Source: Ampullimonas aquatilis (lineage in GTDB: Bacteria; Pseudomonadota; Gammaproteobacteria; Burkholderiales; Burkholderiaceae_D). From it: 64,000 bases of DNA. Below the pieces are notes generated by a model. It was not told the DNA's origin, made no database searches, and saw only the letters and a list, made by a program, of their open reading frames with translations. The DNA lies in contig NZ_CP183834.1 of the NCBI RefSeq assembly GCF_049675895.1, positions 1,736,001-1,800,000 of the forward strand, read 5' to 3'. Within the stretch, counting starts at the first letter, position 1; each line of letters begins with the position of its first letter. Below, piece by piece: positions 26,901 through 35,346 of the stretch. Made by a program: the position numbers and the translations under genes.

Positions 26901-27356
26901 TTATTTGAAAGGACGACTCTCGATATATGACTTAATAGCCCACATCGCTTCTTGACTCAAAGTACCTTCAAACGGAGGCATATACACAGCACCATTACGT
27001 ACTTTGCCATGACGAATAGAAGTCAAAAAGTAGCCATCAACATCTTTTTCGCAAGCAGCTTTCTTCTCGGCTTTAGCCAAGTCCAGACAATCCAGACTCA
27101 ACTTACGCAAATCTGGCGCTACGCCACCAGAAATAGCTTCAAGACCATGACAGCGAGCGCAGTTTTGGTTAAAAGCGGACGAACCAAGTGTGATAGCAGC
27201 TTGATTACCTTTGTAAGGATTGCTATCTTTCCAATCCGCGCCCAGCTGTGGCAATGAACTTGTATCAACAGCATGGGGTACCACATCACCATGAGCCCAG
27301 GCGAATTGAGTCATAGCCAACAACAAACCGGTAATTGCAAACTTCTTAAAACGCAT
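26901..27356 (-). CDS. pedF: Cytochrome c-550, PedF type
   Basis: Soluble periplasmic cytochrome c of 151 residues that takes electrons from a PQQ alcohol dehydrogenase. A signal peptide ends near FAWA; haem motif CARCH is at residues 66-70 and the likely Met ligand is in VYMPPF near residue 128. The pattern DWKDSNPYKGN, APDLRKLSLDC and MWAIKSYIESR is typical of PedF. CAGGAGAC lies just before the ATG. A strong sigma-54 promoter lies about 30-45 bases upstream. This is one of two such cytochromes in the window; the other lies near the calcium-type dehydrogenase. Confidence 0.9.
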   Translation of the reverse strand: MRFKKFAITGLLLAMTQFAWAHGDVVPHAVDTSSLPQLGADWKDSNPYKGNQAAITLGSSAFNQNCARCHGLEAISGGVAPDLRKLSLDCLDLAKAEKKAACEKDVDGYFLTSIRHGKVRNGAVYMPPFEGTLSQEAMWAIKSYIESRPFK

Positions 27357-27386
27357 GAGTCGTCTCCTGATAAAAACAGCCTAAGA

Positions 27387-27402
27387 GGCAAGAGCCATGC
27401 CA
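27387..27402 (-). promoter_or_regulatory. Sigma-54 (-24/-12) promoter of the pedF-like operon
   Basis: Minus strand TGGCATG-GCTC-TTGC fits the sigma-54 consensus TGGCACG-N4-TTGC with one mismatch. The GG and GC have the required spacing. The expected start of transcription is about 20 bases before the cytochrome ATG. The AcoR-like activator is encoded divergently 285 bases away. An inverted repeat AGTACA/TGTACT (27521-27526 and 27537-27542), about 120 bases upstream, is a candidate activator site. Confidence 0.85.
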
Positions 27403-27685
27403 CGAACTATGGCTTGACTACTATTGCCAGTAACGTCATTAGTAGCAATAAAGTTAACAACAATCTCTAAGAAGAAACCCTATACAGAGCATCATGTTAA
27501 AAAATTTATCACAACATTGAAGTACATTTTAATTTTTGTACTGATTTGAATAGTTTGTGCGGTTTAATGTAACAGTGTGCTGCTACAATATGGAGCAGTT
27601 GTTGCCAGGAGGACAATTACCAATTGCAACCTGAAACAACTCACTGCATATTACTAAACAATAAAAACAAGATTGGAGATATCTA

Positions 27686-29740
27686 ATGACAGACTCTTCA
27701 TTGACTCTGAAAAACCCTGATCAAATTATTTCTGCTGAGACCGAACATGCCAGGATAATTGGGCAATCACATCAACGTAGCCTGATTAACGGACTTACTG
27801 AAAATGCAATTGTTGACAATGAACCAATAGCAAAACATCAATTGCATGGGCTCATAGAGCAAAACCGGCTACTCTATCAACATGCCCTGCCCGTCATGGA
27901 AACGCTCTACGAGCAAATTATCAACACACAAAGCATGGTATTGTTGACCGATGCAGATGGCATGATCATGCATTCAATTGGTGACACAGACATCATTGAG
28001 CACGCCAAAAGAGTCGCGCTGTCTCCTGGTGTTTCGTGGGCAGAAGAAACCAAAGGAACCAATGCCATTGGCACTGCCATCTATACACAACTGCCCACAC
28101 TGGTTCATGGTGAAGAACATTTTCTCATGGCCAACAGAAGCATTACCTGTTCGGCTTGCCCAATCATTGACGCCACGGGTAATCAAATAGGTGTATTGGA
28201 TGTGACTGGTGACTATCGGACTTATCATAAACATACGATGGCGCTCGTTCGGATGTCAGCACAGATGATTGAAAATCAGATGATCGTCAACTCATTTGCT
28301 GACCTGGTAAAAATTCACTTTCATACACGACCAGAATTTATTGGTACCTTGATGGAAGGTATTGCCGTCTTTTCTCCAACAGGTAAATTTGTCGCAGGAA
28401 ATCGTGCCTGTATGTTTCAGTTGGGTTTAACCTTGTCTGCATTACGTACCCATACTATTGGTTCGTTGTTTGGACTGACCATCCCTGCACTGTACGATCA
28501 CTATCGCACCATCAATCCTGGCTTGTTGAGCATGTCATTGCATAATGGTGTAAAAGCTTATGGGAAGGCCATTGTTAAAAACAACCCGTCATTTCCAAGC
28601 CATAGCGGTGAAGTTATCAGACCGGATCAGCAAAGTCTGACACAAGAAAATCAAACATCTAAAGTTTCTGAAGAAAACAATAACATCTCACCGTCAATCA
28701 ACTACCAACAAAACGAGCGGTCAGTTGCGCGACTTTCCAGTCTGCGTTATCTCAATACTGGCGACCCTAAATTAGCTGAATTAATCTTACGGGTTGGCAA
28801 AGTGCTGGGTAGAGACATCCCGATTCTCATCACTGGAGAAACAGGAACAGGAAAAGATCTTTTAGCACAGGCAATCCATAATGACTCCCCGCGAGCCAAA
28901 GCGCCATTTGTGGCATTGAATTGTGCATCCATTCCGGAAAACCTGATCGAATCAGAATTGTTTGGCTATGAAGATGGCGCCTTTACCGGCGCACGGAAGA
29001 AAGGTACCGTTGGTAAGATTATTCAGGCAAATGGTGGCACTCTCTTCCTGGATGAAATTGGTGACATGCCACTCAACCTGCAAGTTCGACTGCTACGGGT
29101 TCTTCAGGAACGCGTTGTCACCCCACTGGGTAGCACCAAATCGATTCCTGTAAATGTCATGGTCATTTGTGCAACACATCGTAATTTGCACAATATGATC
29201 GAACAAAAATCATTCCGTGAAGATTTGTATTACCGACTCAATGGACTCGTGGTCAAATTACCGCCATTACGAGAACGAACCGATTTGGATGTAGTAACTG
29301 AAAAAATTCTGGCACAGGAATCAGCTGGTCATGGTCGTTTTACGATTGCCAGCGAGGTAATGGATCTTTTTAGGCAACACTCATGGCCCGGCAACTTCAG
29401 ACAACTTGCCAATTTATTAAGAACTGCCATCGTGATGACAGATGAAGATCACGTGATTCGTATCGAGCATTTGCCCGAAGATTTTATGGAAACGTTACGT
29501 CAAATTCGCTCAACCCAAGAATCTTCTCAAACCATATCCAGCGAGCCGTTACAAACCCTGGCACCAATAATCAATCAGTCACACACAACTGGTCATATTC
29601 CCCCTGACAACATGGGCAAACTTGAAGACCTTGAAGTTCAAGCAATACAAAAAGCTTTACAAGCACATCATGGCAATGTTTCTGCAGCGGCCAGAGCACT
29701 TGGCATCTCTCGCAATACGATTTATCGTAAGCTTCAATAA
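27686..29740 (+). CDS. AcoR-like sigma-54-dependent transcriptional activator
   Basis: 684-residue enhancer-binding protein. The N-terminal half has a GAF-type sensory domain (GVSWAEETKGTNAIGTAI is the AcoR signature) and a second sensory region. The AAA+ domain has Walker A GETGTGKD at residues 384-391 and the sigma-54 contact loop GAFTGA at 431-436. A Fis-type helix-turn-helix ends the protein (GNVSAAARALGISRNTIYRKL). GGAG precedes ATG 27686. It sits among genes with -24/-12 promoters (pedF-like, pedH-like, porin, possibly NosR-like) and is the obvious candidate to activate them, perhaps on sensing an alcohol or aldehyde. Confidence 0.93.
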   Translation: MTDSSLTLKNPDQIISAETEHARIIGQSHQRSLINGLTENAIVDNEPIAKHQLHGLIEQNRLLYQHALPVMETLYEQIINTQSMVLLTDADGMIMHSIGDTDIIEHAKRVALSPGVSWAEETKGTNAIGTAIYTQLPTLVHGEEHFLMANRSITCSACPIIDATGNQIGVLDVTGDYRTYHKHTMALVRMSAQMIENQMIVNSFADLVKIHFHTRPEFIGTLMEGIAVFSPTGKFVAGNRACMFQLGLTLSALRTHTIGSLFGLTIPALYDHYRTINPGLLSMSLHNGVKAYGKAIVKNNPSFPSHSGEVIRPDQQSLTQENQTSKVSEENNNISPSINYQQNERSVARLSSLRYLNTGDPKLAELILRVGKVLGRDIPILITGETGTGKDLLAQAIHNDSPRAKAPFVALNCASIPENLIESELFGYEDGAFTGARKKGTVGKIIQANGGTLFLDEIGDMPLNLQVRLLRVLQERVVTPLGSTKSIPVNVMVICATHRNLHNMIEQKSFREDLYYRLNGLVVKLPPLRERTDLDVVTEKILAQESAGHGRFTIASEVMDLFRQHSWPGNFRQLANLLRTAIVMTDEDHVIRIEHLPEDFMETLRQIRSTQESSQTISSEPLQTLAPIINQSHTTGHIPPDNMGKLEDLEVQAIQKALQAHHGNVSAAARALGISRNTIYRKLQ

Positions 29741-30297
29741 TCATCAATTGAATTCATATTGCCCTTCGTAGGCAGTATGAATTTCACTTGAGCATCAAGT
29801 ATTTATACAAAACAATAAGATTTTCATAAGAATCAACCGTACTTCATCACTTGTTCTGACTAAGATTAAATCGACAGCGCTCTCACAAATCAACACTATT
29901 TTCAAGCGATCTCAAACCCTGCTATATCCATGTCGACTTCAAATATTGTATTTTACAATCTCATAACCTATTAAAATTCGCGCCACTCATCTTTCTTAAT
30001 CCAATTCGATAATGACTAGCCAAAGGGCTAAATTACCCTAAATCATCATGAACAATATCTCATGATTCTTGAAAATTAATAAAAACCCTCATTCTTAGCC
30101 AATAAATTCTCATTGCTAACTGTTAAATCTTGGTAAAAAAGAGTCCGCCCCGTATGTAAGAAAATGGTAAGAATAAATGCTGGCCGAAGAGTCAGATAAA
30201 AATTGAAACGCTGAGTCAAGTACACATACATCAGTGATTTCGATTTCACTTACACATTAGTCTAATAAATAATGCAACGGCTTAATAAGGAGGAGAT
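29741..30297. other. Long AT-rich intergenic region
   Basis: About 560 bases with no supported gene. It contains one short hairpin, TAGCC-AAAG-GGCTA (30017-30030), and AAGGAGGAG just before the next start. No -24/-12 promoter was found. It should carry the promoter for the ISL3-related gene and may hold a regulatory RNA, but I see nothing diagnostic. Confidence 0.4.
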
Positions 30298-31083
30298 ATG
30301 ACCAGCAGCAAGCAGGAAGAATTTGCCATTGGCCTATTGGGTTTATCAGCTCAATGGGATGTAATGCGCTACAAAATCAATCGTAAAACACAAACTTTAG
30401 ATATTTGGCTTGGTGTACCGGAAGAACGTAATAAATTCTGGTTTTCAACCAAAACCTTTAAATCTGGCGCCATTTATACATGGCGACATTTGGATATGCT
30501 AGACATGCATTGCTATTTGCATGTTCAGACGCCATCAGAAAAAGATCTCGATAAACAAAATTGGCAAGGCGACACCAAACTGCCATTTACCTATGGCATG
30601 GCAAATAGGATTGCTGAATACTTTAGAGAAGGCCTATCCATTAATTTGATTTGCTCACTCTTAAATGTAAACGTAGAGGATATCTGGAAACTCAAATTTG
30701 GTTTGGATAACGGCACGACATCATTAGGTGGCAAAGTCGGAATTGAACCACAACAAACTATTCCCGCACTAAACCCAGTCAGCACCCCGGTAACCGCACC
30801 CGTAGCTGCACCAGTGGCCACAGCAAACAATGTGGAAACCTCCGTGCCAGACGCGATAGATCCAATCTGGGAGCAAATCATTACTGGTCGGATTGAACTC
30901 GATATTCAAGTACTTAGCCTGAAATTGTTATTAACCAGACTCAAATCTCAAATGCGAGTCATACAGGATGATGGCGTTAAACAAATGAAATTAGGTGAAC
31001 TTCACCGATATTTTGAAAAAAATGCCAAACTTCTTGGTCATGAGATCAAGCAAATGCAGCAATTCTCTGGTCAAAACAGCTAA
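30298..31083 (+). CDS. ISL3 transposase N-terminal-domain-like protein without catalytic domain
   Basis: 261 residues. Residues about 10-140 follow the N-terminal domain of ISL3 transposases: LLGLSAQWDVMRYKIN...TLDIWLGVPE, then YTWRHLDMLDMHCYLHVQTP, then LPFTYGMANRIAEYF and a helix-turn-helix-like LICSLLNVNVEDIWKL. The zinc-binding cysteines of the transposases are missing and no DDE catalytic domain follows. A Pro/Ala/Thr-rich linker (about 155-185) leads to a helical C-terminus. AAGGAGGAG lies before the ATG. No terminal repeats surround it, so it looks like an exapted domain, perhaps a DNA-binding regulator or adaptor. It lies between the sigma-54 activator and another unknown gene 21 bases downstream. 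Confidence 0.6.
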   Translation: MTSSKQEEFAIGLLGLSAQWDVMRYKINRKTQTLDIWLGVPEERNKFWFSTKTFKSGAIYTWRHLDMLDMHCYLHVQTPSEKDLDKQNWQGDTKLPFTYGMANRIAEYFREGLSINLICSLLNVNVEDIWKLKFGLDNGTTSLGGKVGIEPQQTIPALNPVSTPVTAPVAAPVATANNVETSVPDAIDPIWEQIITGRIELDIQVLSLKLLLTRLKSQMRVIQDDGVKQMKLGELHRYFEKNAKLLGHEIKQMQQFSGQNS

Positions 31084-31104
31084 CGAAAACAGGCGAATGA
31101 CGAC

Positions 31105-32100
31105 ATGAATAATTTACCCGGAAAACTCTATTCTTTAGAAGAAGCCGTTGGAATTTTGGCAGATGGTCGACCATGCACAGTCGCTGCTGATATTGCATTA
31201 TTAAAGAAACTACCCAAAGGCAATTGGATTGGTGGTTCCATCCCTTACTTTATTGGTCAGGATGGTGGCACTGATACTAAAGAAAAAATCTTTATTCACG
31301 AATTGCCGGATACCGCTCGCCGTCCCAACATTCGTTTATACGACAAAGCGGCTTTACCAACAATATGTCAGGATGCACCAGAAAATGGCTTCTCTATTTT
31401 AATATTGCCTGCGTTCAGCGAAGCTCATCAAGAGTTCGCTAAAAATGCACCCAGTTATGAGGATATGTATATGAAACCTCTGATTGGTTGGATATCTGGC
31501 ATGCATCTCAATGATCTAGGTAATCAGCCCGCATTTGTCATCAATGGGCAAACTGGTGAAGTCAGTAATGATCAGGCCATCGTATTACACTTAACTTTGC
31601 CAAATGATTCCGTAGCGAATATTGGGATTATTAATCTATTTAATCAAGGTGAAGGCGATAGTATTCAATTTCTTGAAAATGGATTTAAAGTAAGAAACTG
31701 CTTGATAAATGGCAAACTTACTAATCTTGCTCAGTACCTTACATCTCAAGAAACTGACACTAAGCTGCCGCTTGTTGCCGACTACAGTGGCGCACTCATT
31801 AATGTTAGTTTTCAATCAGTGAATACAGAAAAAGGATTTGTCGAATTTTATGCTCCAGTTTTTACAGAAACAGAATATAAGATAGCGGCCAAAGTTGATA
31901 ACTACGTACAAACCTTCCAAAAGAATATCCCTGAAGATACTGCTTCAACTGTTTTTTCATGTAACTGTATTCTCAATTATCTGTACTCTGAATTGGCAGG
32001 CAAAAAGACCGGCAACTTAACTGGTCCCATTACATTTGGAGAAATTGCTTACCAGTTACTGAATCAAACCTTGGTATATTTGACAATCGACACGATTTAA
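31105..32100 (+). CDS. Conserved protein of unknown function
   Basis: 331 residues with no signal peptide or membrane segment. I do not recognise a characterised family. The C-terminal part, VFSCNCILNYLYSELAG followed by GPITFGEIAYQL, is reminiscent of the FIST_C sensory domain, and MKPLIGWISGMHLND resembles segments of FIST-like proteins; this is a weak resemblance. It starts 21 bases after the ISL3-related gene, so the two are probably one operon, ended by a strong terminator. Position within the ped cluster suggests a sensory or accessory role in alcohol oxidation. Confidence 0.55.
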   Translation: MNNLPGKLYSLEEAVGILADGRPCTVAADIALLKKLPKGNWIGGSIPYFIGQDGGTDTKEKIFIHELPDTARRPNIRLYDKAALPTICQDAPENGFSILILPAFSEAHQEFAKNAPSYEDMYMKPLIGWISGMHLNDLGNQPAFVINGQTGEVSNDQAIVLHLTLPNDSVANIGIINLFNQGEGDSIQFLENGFKVRNCLINGKLTNLAQYLTSQETDTKLPLVADYSGALINVSFQSVNTEKGFVEFYAPVFTETEYKIAAKVDNYVQTFQKNIPEDTASTVFSCNCILNYLYSELAGKKTGNLTGPITFGEIAYQLLNQTLVYLTIDTI

Positions 32101-32116
32101 TCAATCCCCGCTGTTT

Positions 32117-32147
32117 AAAAGCTCACATAGACATGTGAGCTTTTTTT
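32117..32147 (+). terminator. Rho-independent terminator
   Basis: AAAAGCTCACAT and ATGTGAGCTTTT pair around AGAC, followed by TTTTTTT from 32141. It ends the ISL3-related/unknown-protein operon. Confidence 0.9.
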
Positions 32148-32193
32148 ATTCTGCTTAGATCTGCGACCCAAATCACAACTATTTACTGATAAT

Positions 32194-32225
32194 AAAAAAG
32201 GGCTTGGTGTATCCAAGCCCTTTTT
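32194..32225 (-). terminator. Terminator of the pedH-like gene (bidirectional)
   Basis: GGGCTTGG (32200-32207) pairs with CCAAGCCC (32213-32220). AAAAAA on one side and TTTTT on the other make it work in both directions. It faces the end of the PedH-like dehydrogenase gene. Confidence 0.88.
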
Positions 32226-32283
32226 AGCAATGGGCATCAAACACCCATCAAGTTACTTAAAACAACATCACAATGTGAAGCGT

Positions 32284-34023
32284 TTATTTTGCAAGTTTAA
32301 ATACCCAAACAGAACCACCTTGTTCCAGATAATTAACTTTGCTGGCAACGTCACCGCCCCATAATGGAACAGCACCACCCCAACCTGAAACAACAGCAAC
32401 ATATTGTGTACCATTGTCATCCCAAGTGATCGGAGGAGCGACTACGCCCGAACCAGTCTGGAATTTCCACAACTCTTGACCAGTCTTGGCATCCATGGCT
32501 TTCAGATAACCTTCAGGTGTACCGTAGAATACCAATCCACCGCCCGTAGTCATCACACCACCCCACAAAGGAGCATTGTTTTTGGTTTCCCAAACGATCT
32601 TTCCAGACTTAGGATCAACCGCACGGAGTGCACCAATGTAATCAGCATTGGTTTTGATGGTAAAACCAGCACCTAGGTATGCAGCACCTTTTTTATAGCT
32701 AATTGGTTCGTTCCAGATTTCCATTGACCACTCATTGGAAGGCACATAGAACAGACCAGTTTGCGGGCTATAAGCCATAGGCATTTGATTCTTACCGCCC
32801 AAGAATGATGGGGCAGCGAGAACTGATTTACCTTTTTTACCCTCGGTTGCATCTGTTGGGTTACCTGGACGATTGTCATCGACAAAGTTAGGACGACCTG
32901 TTTTCAGATCGATACTGCTAGCCCAAGTAATTTTCTTAACAAATGGGAAAGCATTTTGCAATTTTCCATTTTTAGCATCAATAACGTAGAAGAAACCGTT
33001 ACGGTCAGCTTTGGCACCAACACGCTTGCCGTCCATATCGAAAGTAACAAACTCGTTTACGCCGTCAAAATCCCAACCGTCATGAGGCGTTGTTTGATAA
33101 GACCAAACAATTTTGCCGGTATTGACATCAATTGCCAATGTTGAGCAGGAGTAGAGGTTATCACCAGGACGTGTCCAGCTATTCCATGGACCTGGATTAC
33201 CTGTACCAAAATACAGCAAACCAGTCTTGTCATCATAAGTGCCGCCCAACCAGGTAGCTGCACCACCTGTTTTCCATGTATCACCAGGCCATGAGGCATT
33301 GGTGGTACCTGTAATGCCATTCGGCTGGCCTTTCAGAGTACCCATATGACCTTCAACTGTTGGACGTGACCACACCAGCTCACCAGTCTTGGCATCACGT
33401 GCCTCAACCTTACCAACAATACCAAACTCGCCACCAGAAACACCCGTAATTACCATACCCTTGGCAATGATTGGTGCTGCTGAATATGAATAACCAGCTT
33501 GGTAATCTTCCAGCTTCTCTTTCCAAACCACTTTACCGGTATCTTGATCCAGAGCAACCAATTGCGCATCCAGTGTTCCAAAAATAACCAGGTTGTCATA
33601 AAGCGCAGCACCACGGTTAATTACGTCACAACATGGCATGATACCTTCCGGCAAACGATGCTCATATTTCCAAAGCTTTGTACCAGTTTTAACATCCAGT
33701 GCATAAATTCGTGAGTATGATGCAGTAACGAACATCTTGCCATTGTGAATCACAGGTTGTGACTCTTGGCCGCGCTGCTTCTCACCACCAAAAGAGAATG
33801 TCCAAGCTGGAACAAGGCTTTTTACTGTAGAAGTATTAATTTGTTTGAGCGGGCTGAAGCGTTGACCGTTGGTACTCAAACCCCAAGTCAAAACTTCTTT
33901 TGTGTTACTGGAACCGGCTTCGATCATCTGATCGGTCACCACCGCCTGGCTCGTTGACACACTGAAAACGGCTGGCAAAGCAAACGCCATCGCTACTGCC
34001 AGACGAGATGGGATAACTCGCAT
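32284..34023 (-). CDS. pedH: Lanthanide-type PQQ-dependent alcohol dehydrogenase (PedH-like)
   Basis: Periplasmic quinoprotein oxidising primary alcohols and passing electrons to cytochrome c. 579 residues with a signal peptide (cleavage near TSQA) and an eight-bladed propeller. The vicinal disulfide Cys131-Cys132 (MPCCDV) stacks on PQQ. Metal ligands are E199 (GGEFG), N276 (GTGNPGPW) and D318 in WDFDG. The second Asp, D320, is the known marker of lanthanide-dependent enzymes. The sequence follows PedH of Pseudomonas putida more than XoxF. ATG 34023 is preceded by AGGAGA; the longer frame to 34074 is rejected. A consensus sigma-54 promoter lies about 110 bases upstream. Confidence 0.93.
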   Translation of the reverse strand: MRVIPSRLAVAMAFALPAVFSVSTSQAVVTDQMIEAGSSNTKEVLTWGLSTNGQRFSPLKQINTSTVKSLVPAWTFSFGGEKQRGQESQPVIHNGKMFVTASYSRIYALDVKTGTKLWKYEHRLPEGIMPCCDVINRGAALYDNLVIFGTLDAQLVALDQDTGKVVWKEKLEDYQAGYSYSAAPIIAKGMVITGVSGGEFGIVGKVEARDAKTGELVWSRPTVEGHMGTLKGQPNGITGTTNASWPGDTWKTGGAATWLGGTYDDKTGLLYFGTGNPGPWNSWTRPGDNLYSCSTLAIDVNTGKIVWSYQTTPHDGWDFDGVNEFVTFDMDGKRVGAKADRNGFFYVIDAKNGKLQNAFPFVKKITWASSIDLKTGRPNFVDDNRPGNPTDATEGKKGKSVLAAPSFLGGKNQMPMAYSPQTGLFYVPSNEWSMEIWNEPISYKKGAAYLGAGFTIKTNADYIGALRAVDPKSGKIVWETKNNAPLWGGVMTTGGGLVFYGTPEGYLKAMDAKTGQELWKFQTGSGVVAPPITWDDNGTQYVAVVSGWGGAVPLWGGDVASKVNYLEQGGSVWVFKLAK

Positions 34024-34125
34024 ATAGGTCTCCTGAAAGGTCATGTTGTTGTCCAATTTTATAATTACACACAATTGGCCGGTGAAATTTTCCGTCTAAA
34101 GTCAGGAAAACTTCCCGATATAACT

Positions 34126-34141
34126 GGCAAACTACGTGCCA
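34126..34141 (-). promoter_or_regulatory. Sigma-54 (-24/-12) promoter of the pedH-like gene
   Basis: Minus strand TGGCACG-TAGT-TTGC matches the sigma-54 consensus at every defined position. The transcript would have a leader of about 90 bases before ATG 34023. The AcoR-like activator encoded at 27686-29740 is the likely partner. Confidence 0.92.
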
Positions 34142-34201
34142 AGCATTTTTAGTAAAAAACTAAGAATTAATGGCACTTTTAGCTGCAACAACTGATCAAG
34201 C

Positions 34202-34233
34202 TTGAAACAGTCCTATACTTGTGTTTCAAAGTG
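34202..34233. promoter_or_regulatory. Candidate activator site upstream of the pedH-like promoter
   Basis: TTGAAACA (34202-34209) and TGTTTCAA (34222-34229) form a perfect inverted repeat. GTGTTTCAAAGTG (34221-34233) recurs exactly at 43970-43982 before the porin promoter. Its distance from the -24 element (about 86 bases) is suitable for an enhancer-binding protein. Confidence 0.65.
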
Positions 34234-34254
34234 TGACAGATCATGCTACAAAAT

Positions 34255-35223
34255 TTAATCAGGACTTATGACAACCCCCCAAGGCAGTTCTCCTACTGGA
34301 ATTTCTTTAATGCTTTGTTTTTTTTCTGTATCGATCACTGACACTGAATTAGACCGCCCATTGGCAACGTAAAGCTTTTTACCATCAGGTGTAATTGCCA
34401 TGTTCCATGGTCTTTGACCAACAGTAATCTTATCCACAACTTTCAGTGTTGCAACATCAATAACGACAACGTTAGCGCCACCACCATTTGAGACATAGAC
34501 AAATTGGCCACTTGGGTGCACTGCAACGCCATTACTGCGCTGCCCAGCATTAATGATTGTTAGTACAGATTTGGTAGCTACATCAATCGCATAGACTTTG
34601 CCTTCTAATTCACAAGCAACAAAACCAATTTTTCCATCTGGTGTAAAGACTATGCCACGAGGACGCTCGCTCACCTTGACCTGGGCTATTTGCGTTTTGG
34701 TTTTCATATCAATGATATCTACCACATCAGATTCCTCAGCAGATACCCACAACCAGCGCCCATCTGGCGTAAAAACAGCATGCTCTGGATTTTTACCCTT
34801 GCTGACAATATTCGCCACCTTGGTATTGGTAGCGGCCTCAATTAAATTAATACTATTTGAAGTTTCCACAGCAGCAACAATCCACTTTCCATCTGGTGAT
34901 GCTTCCACTCCCTCTGGTGATTCACCTAAAGAAATAGTCGTTACTGGCTTCATTGCCTTTACATCTAACACCAATAGTGCATTGTTTGGCTGGTCACTAA
35001 TATAGAGTAGTTTATTCAATTTACTAAACGCCAATCCACGTGGCTTTTTACCTGCTGGAATCGTGGCAATCACCGAGTCTGTTTCAGTATCGATAACAGA
35101 AAGACTGCCCGACTTCTCATTTGGCACATAGGCCAAAGGGGCTGACAAAGCAGGGTTTACACCAATTAAAAAAAGTACTGAAGCAACTATTGAGCTGATT
35201 CTATTAATAAAGCTAATGGTCAT
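34255..35223 (-). CDS. PQQ-dependent catabolism-associated beta-propeller protein
   Basis: About 322 residues: signal peptide (to about PALSA) followed by repeated YVTN-type blades. Repeat units such as GKKPRGLAFS, GESPEGVEASPDGKWI, SERPRGIVFTPDGK and GQRPWNMAITPDGKKLYVANG recur roughly every 42 residues. Proteins of this kind are encoded beside PQQ alcohol dehydrogenases and are periplasmic; their exact function is not settled. ATG 35223 has GGAGATC just ahead, so the longer frame to 35253 is rejected. It lies directly upstream of the pedH-like gene on the same strand and diverges from the NosR-like gene. Confidence 0.85.
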   Translation of the reverse strand: MTISFINRISSIVASVLFLIGVNPALSAPLAYVPNEKSGSLSVIDTETDSVIATIPAGKKPRGLAFSKLNKLLYISDQPNNALLVLDVKAMKPVTTISLGESPEGVEASPDGKWIVAAVETSNSINLIEAATNTKVANIVSKGKNPEHAVFTPDGRWLWVSAEESDVVDIIDMKTKTQIAQVKVSERPRGIVFTPDGKIGFVACELEGKVYAIDVATKSVLTIINAGQRSNGVAVHPSGQFVYVSNGGGANVVVIDVATLKVVDKITVGQRPWNMAITPDGKKLYVANGRSNSVSVIDTEKKQSIKEIPVGELPWGVVISPD

Positions 35224-35274
35224 ACGATCTCCAAAAATTCTAATAAAAAACAAAAAGTAAAAGACTTAACTCCT

Positions 35275-35290
35275 TGGCATACATTTCGCT
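35275..35290 (+). promoter_or_regulatory. Possible sigma-54 promoter of the NosR-like/apbE operon
   Basis: TGGCATA-CATT-TCGCT keeps the essential GG and GC with correct spacing but has three mismatches to the consensus. It lies 57 bases before the NosR-like ATG, inside the 123-base divergent gap. Weaker than the other three sites. Confidence 0.5.
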
Positions 35291-35346
35291 GAGTAGATTG
35301 TATAAAACTTATAAACAAAAGAAGATAAAAACAATCAGGAGACACA

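Noticed and set aside
30298..31083. Functional insertion sequence of the ISL3 family
   Set aside because: No catalytic DDE domain, no terminal inverted repeats and no target duplication; only the N-terminal domain is similar.
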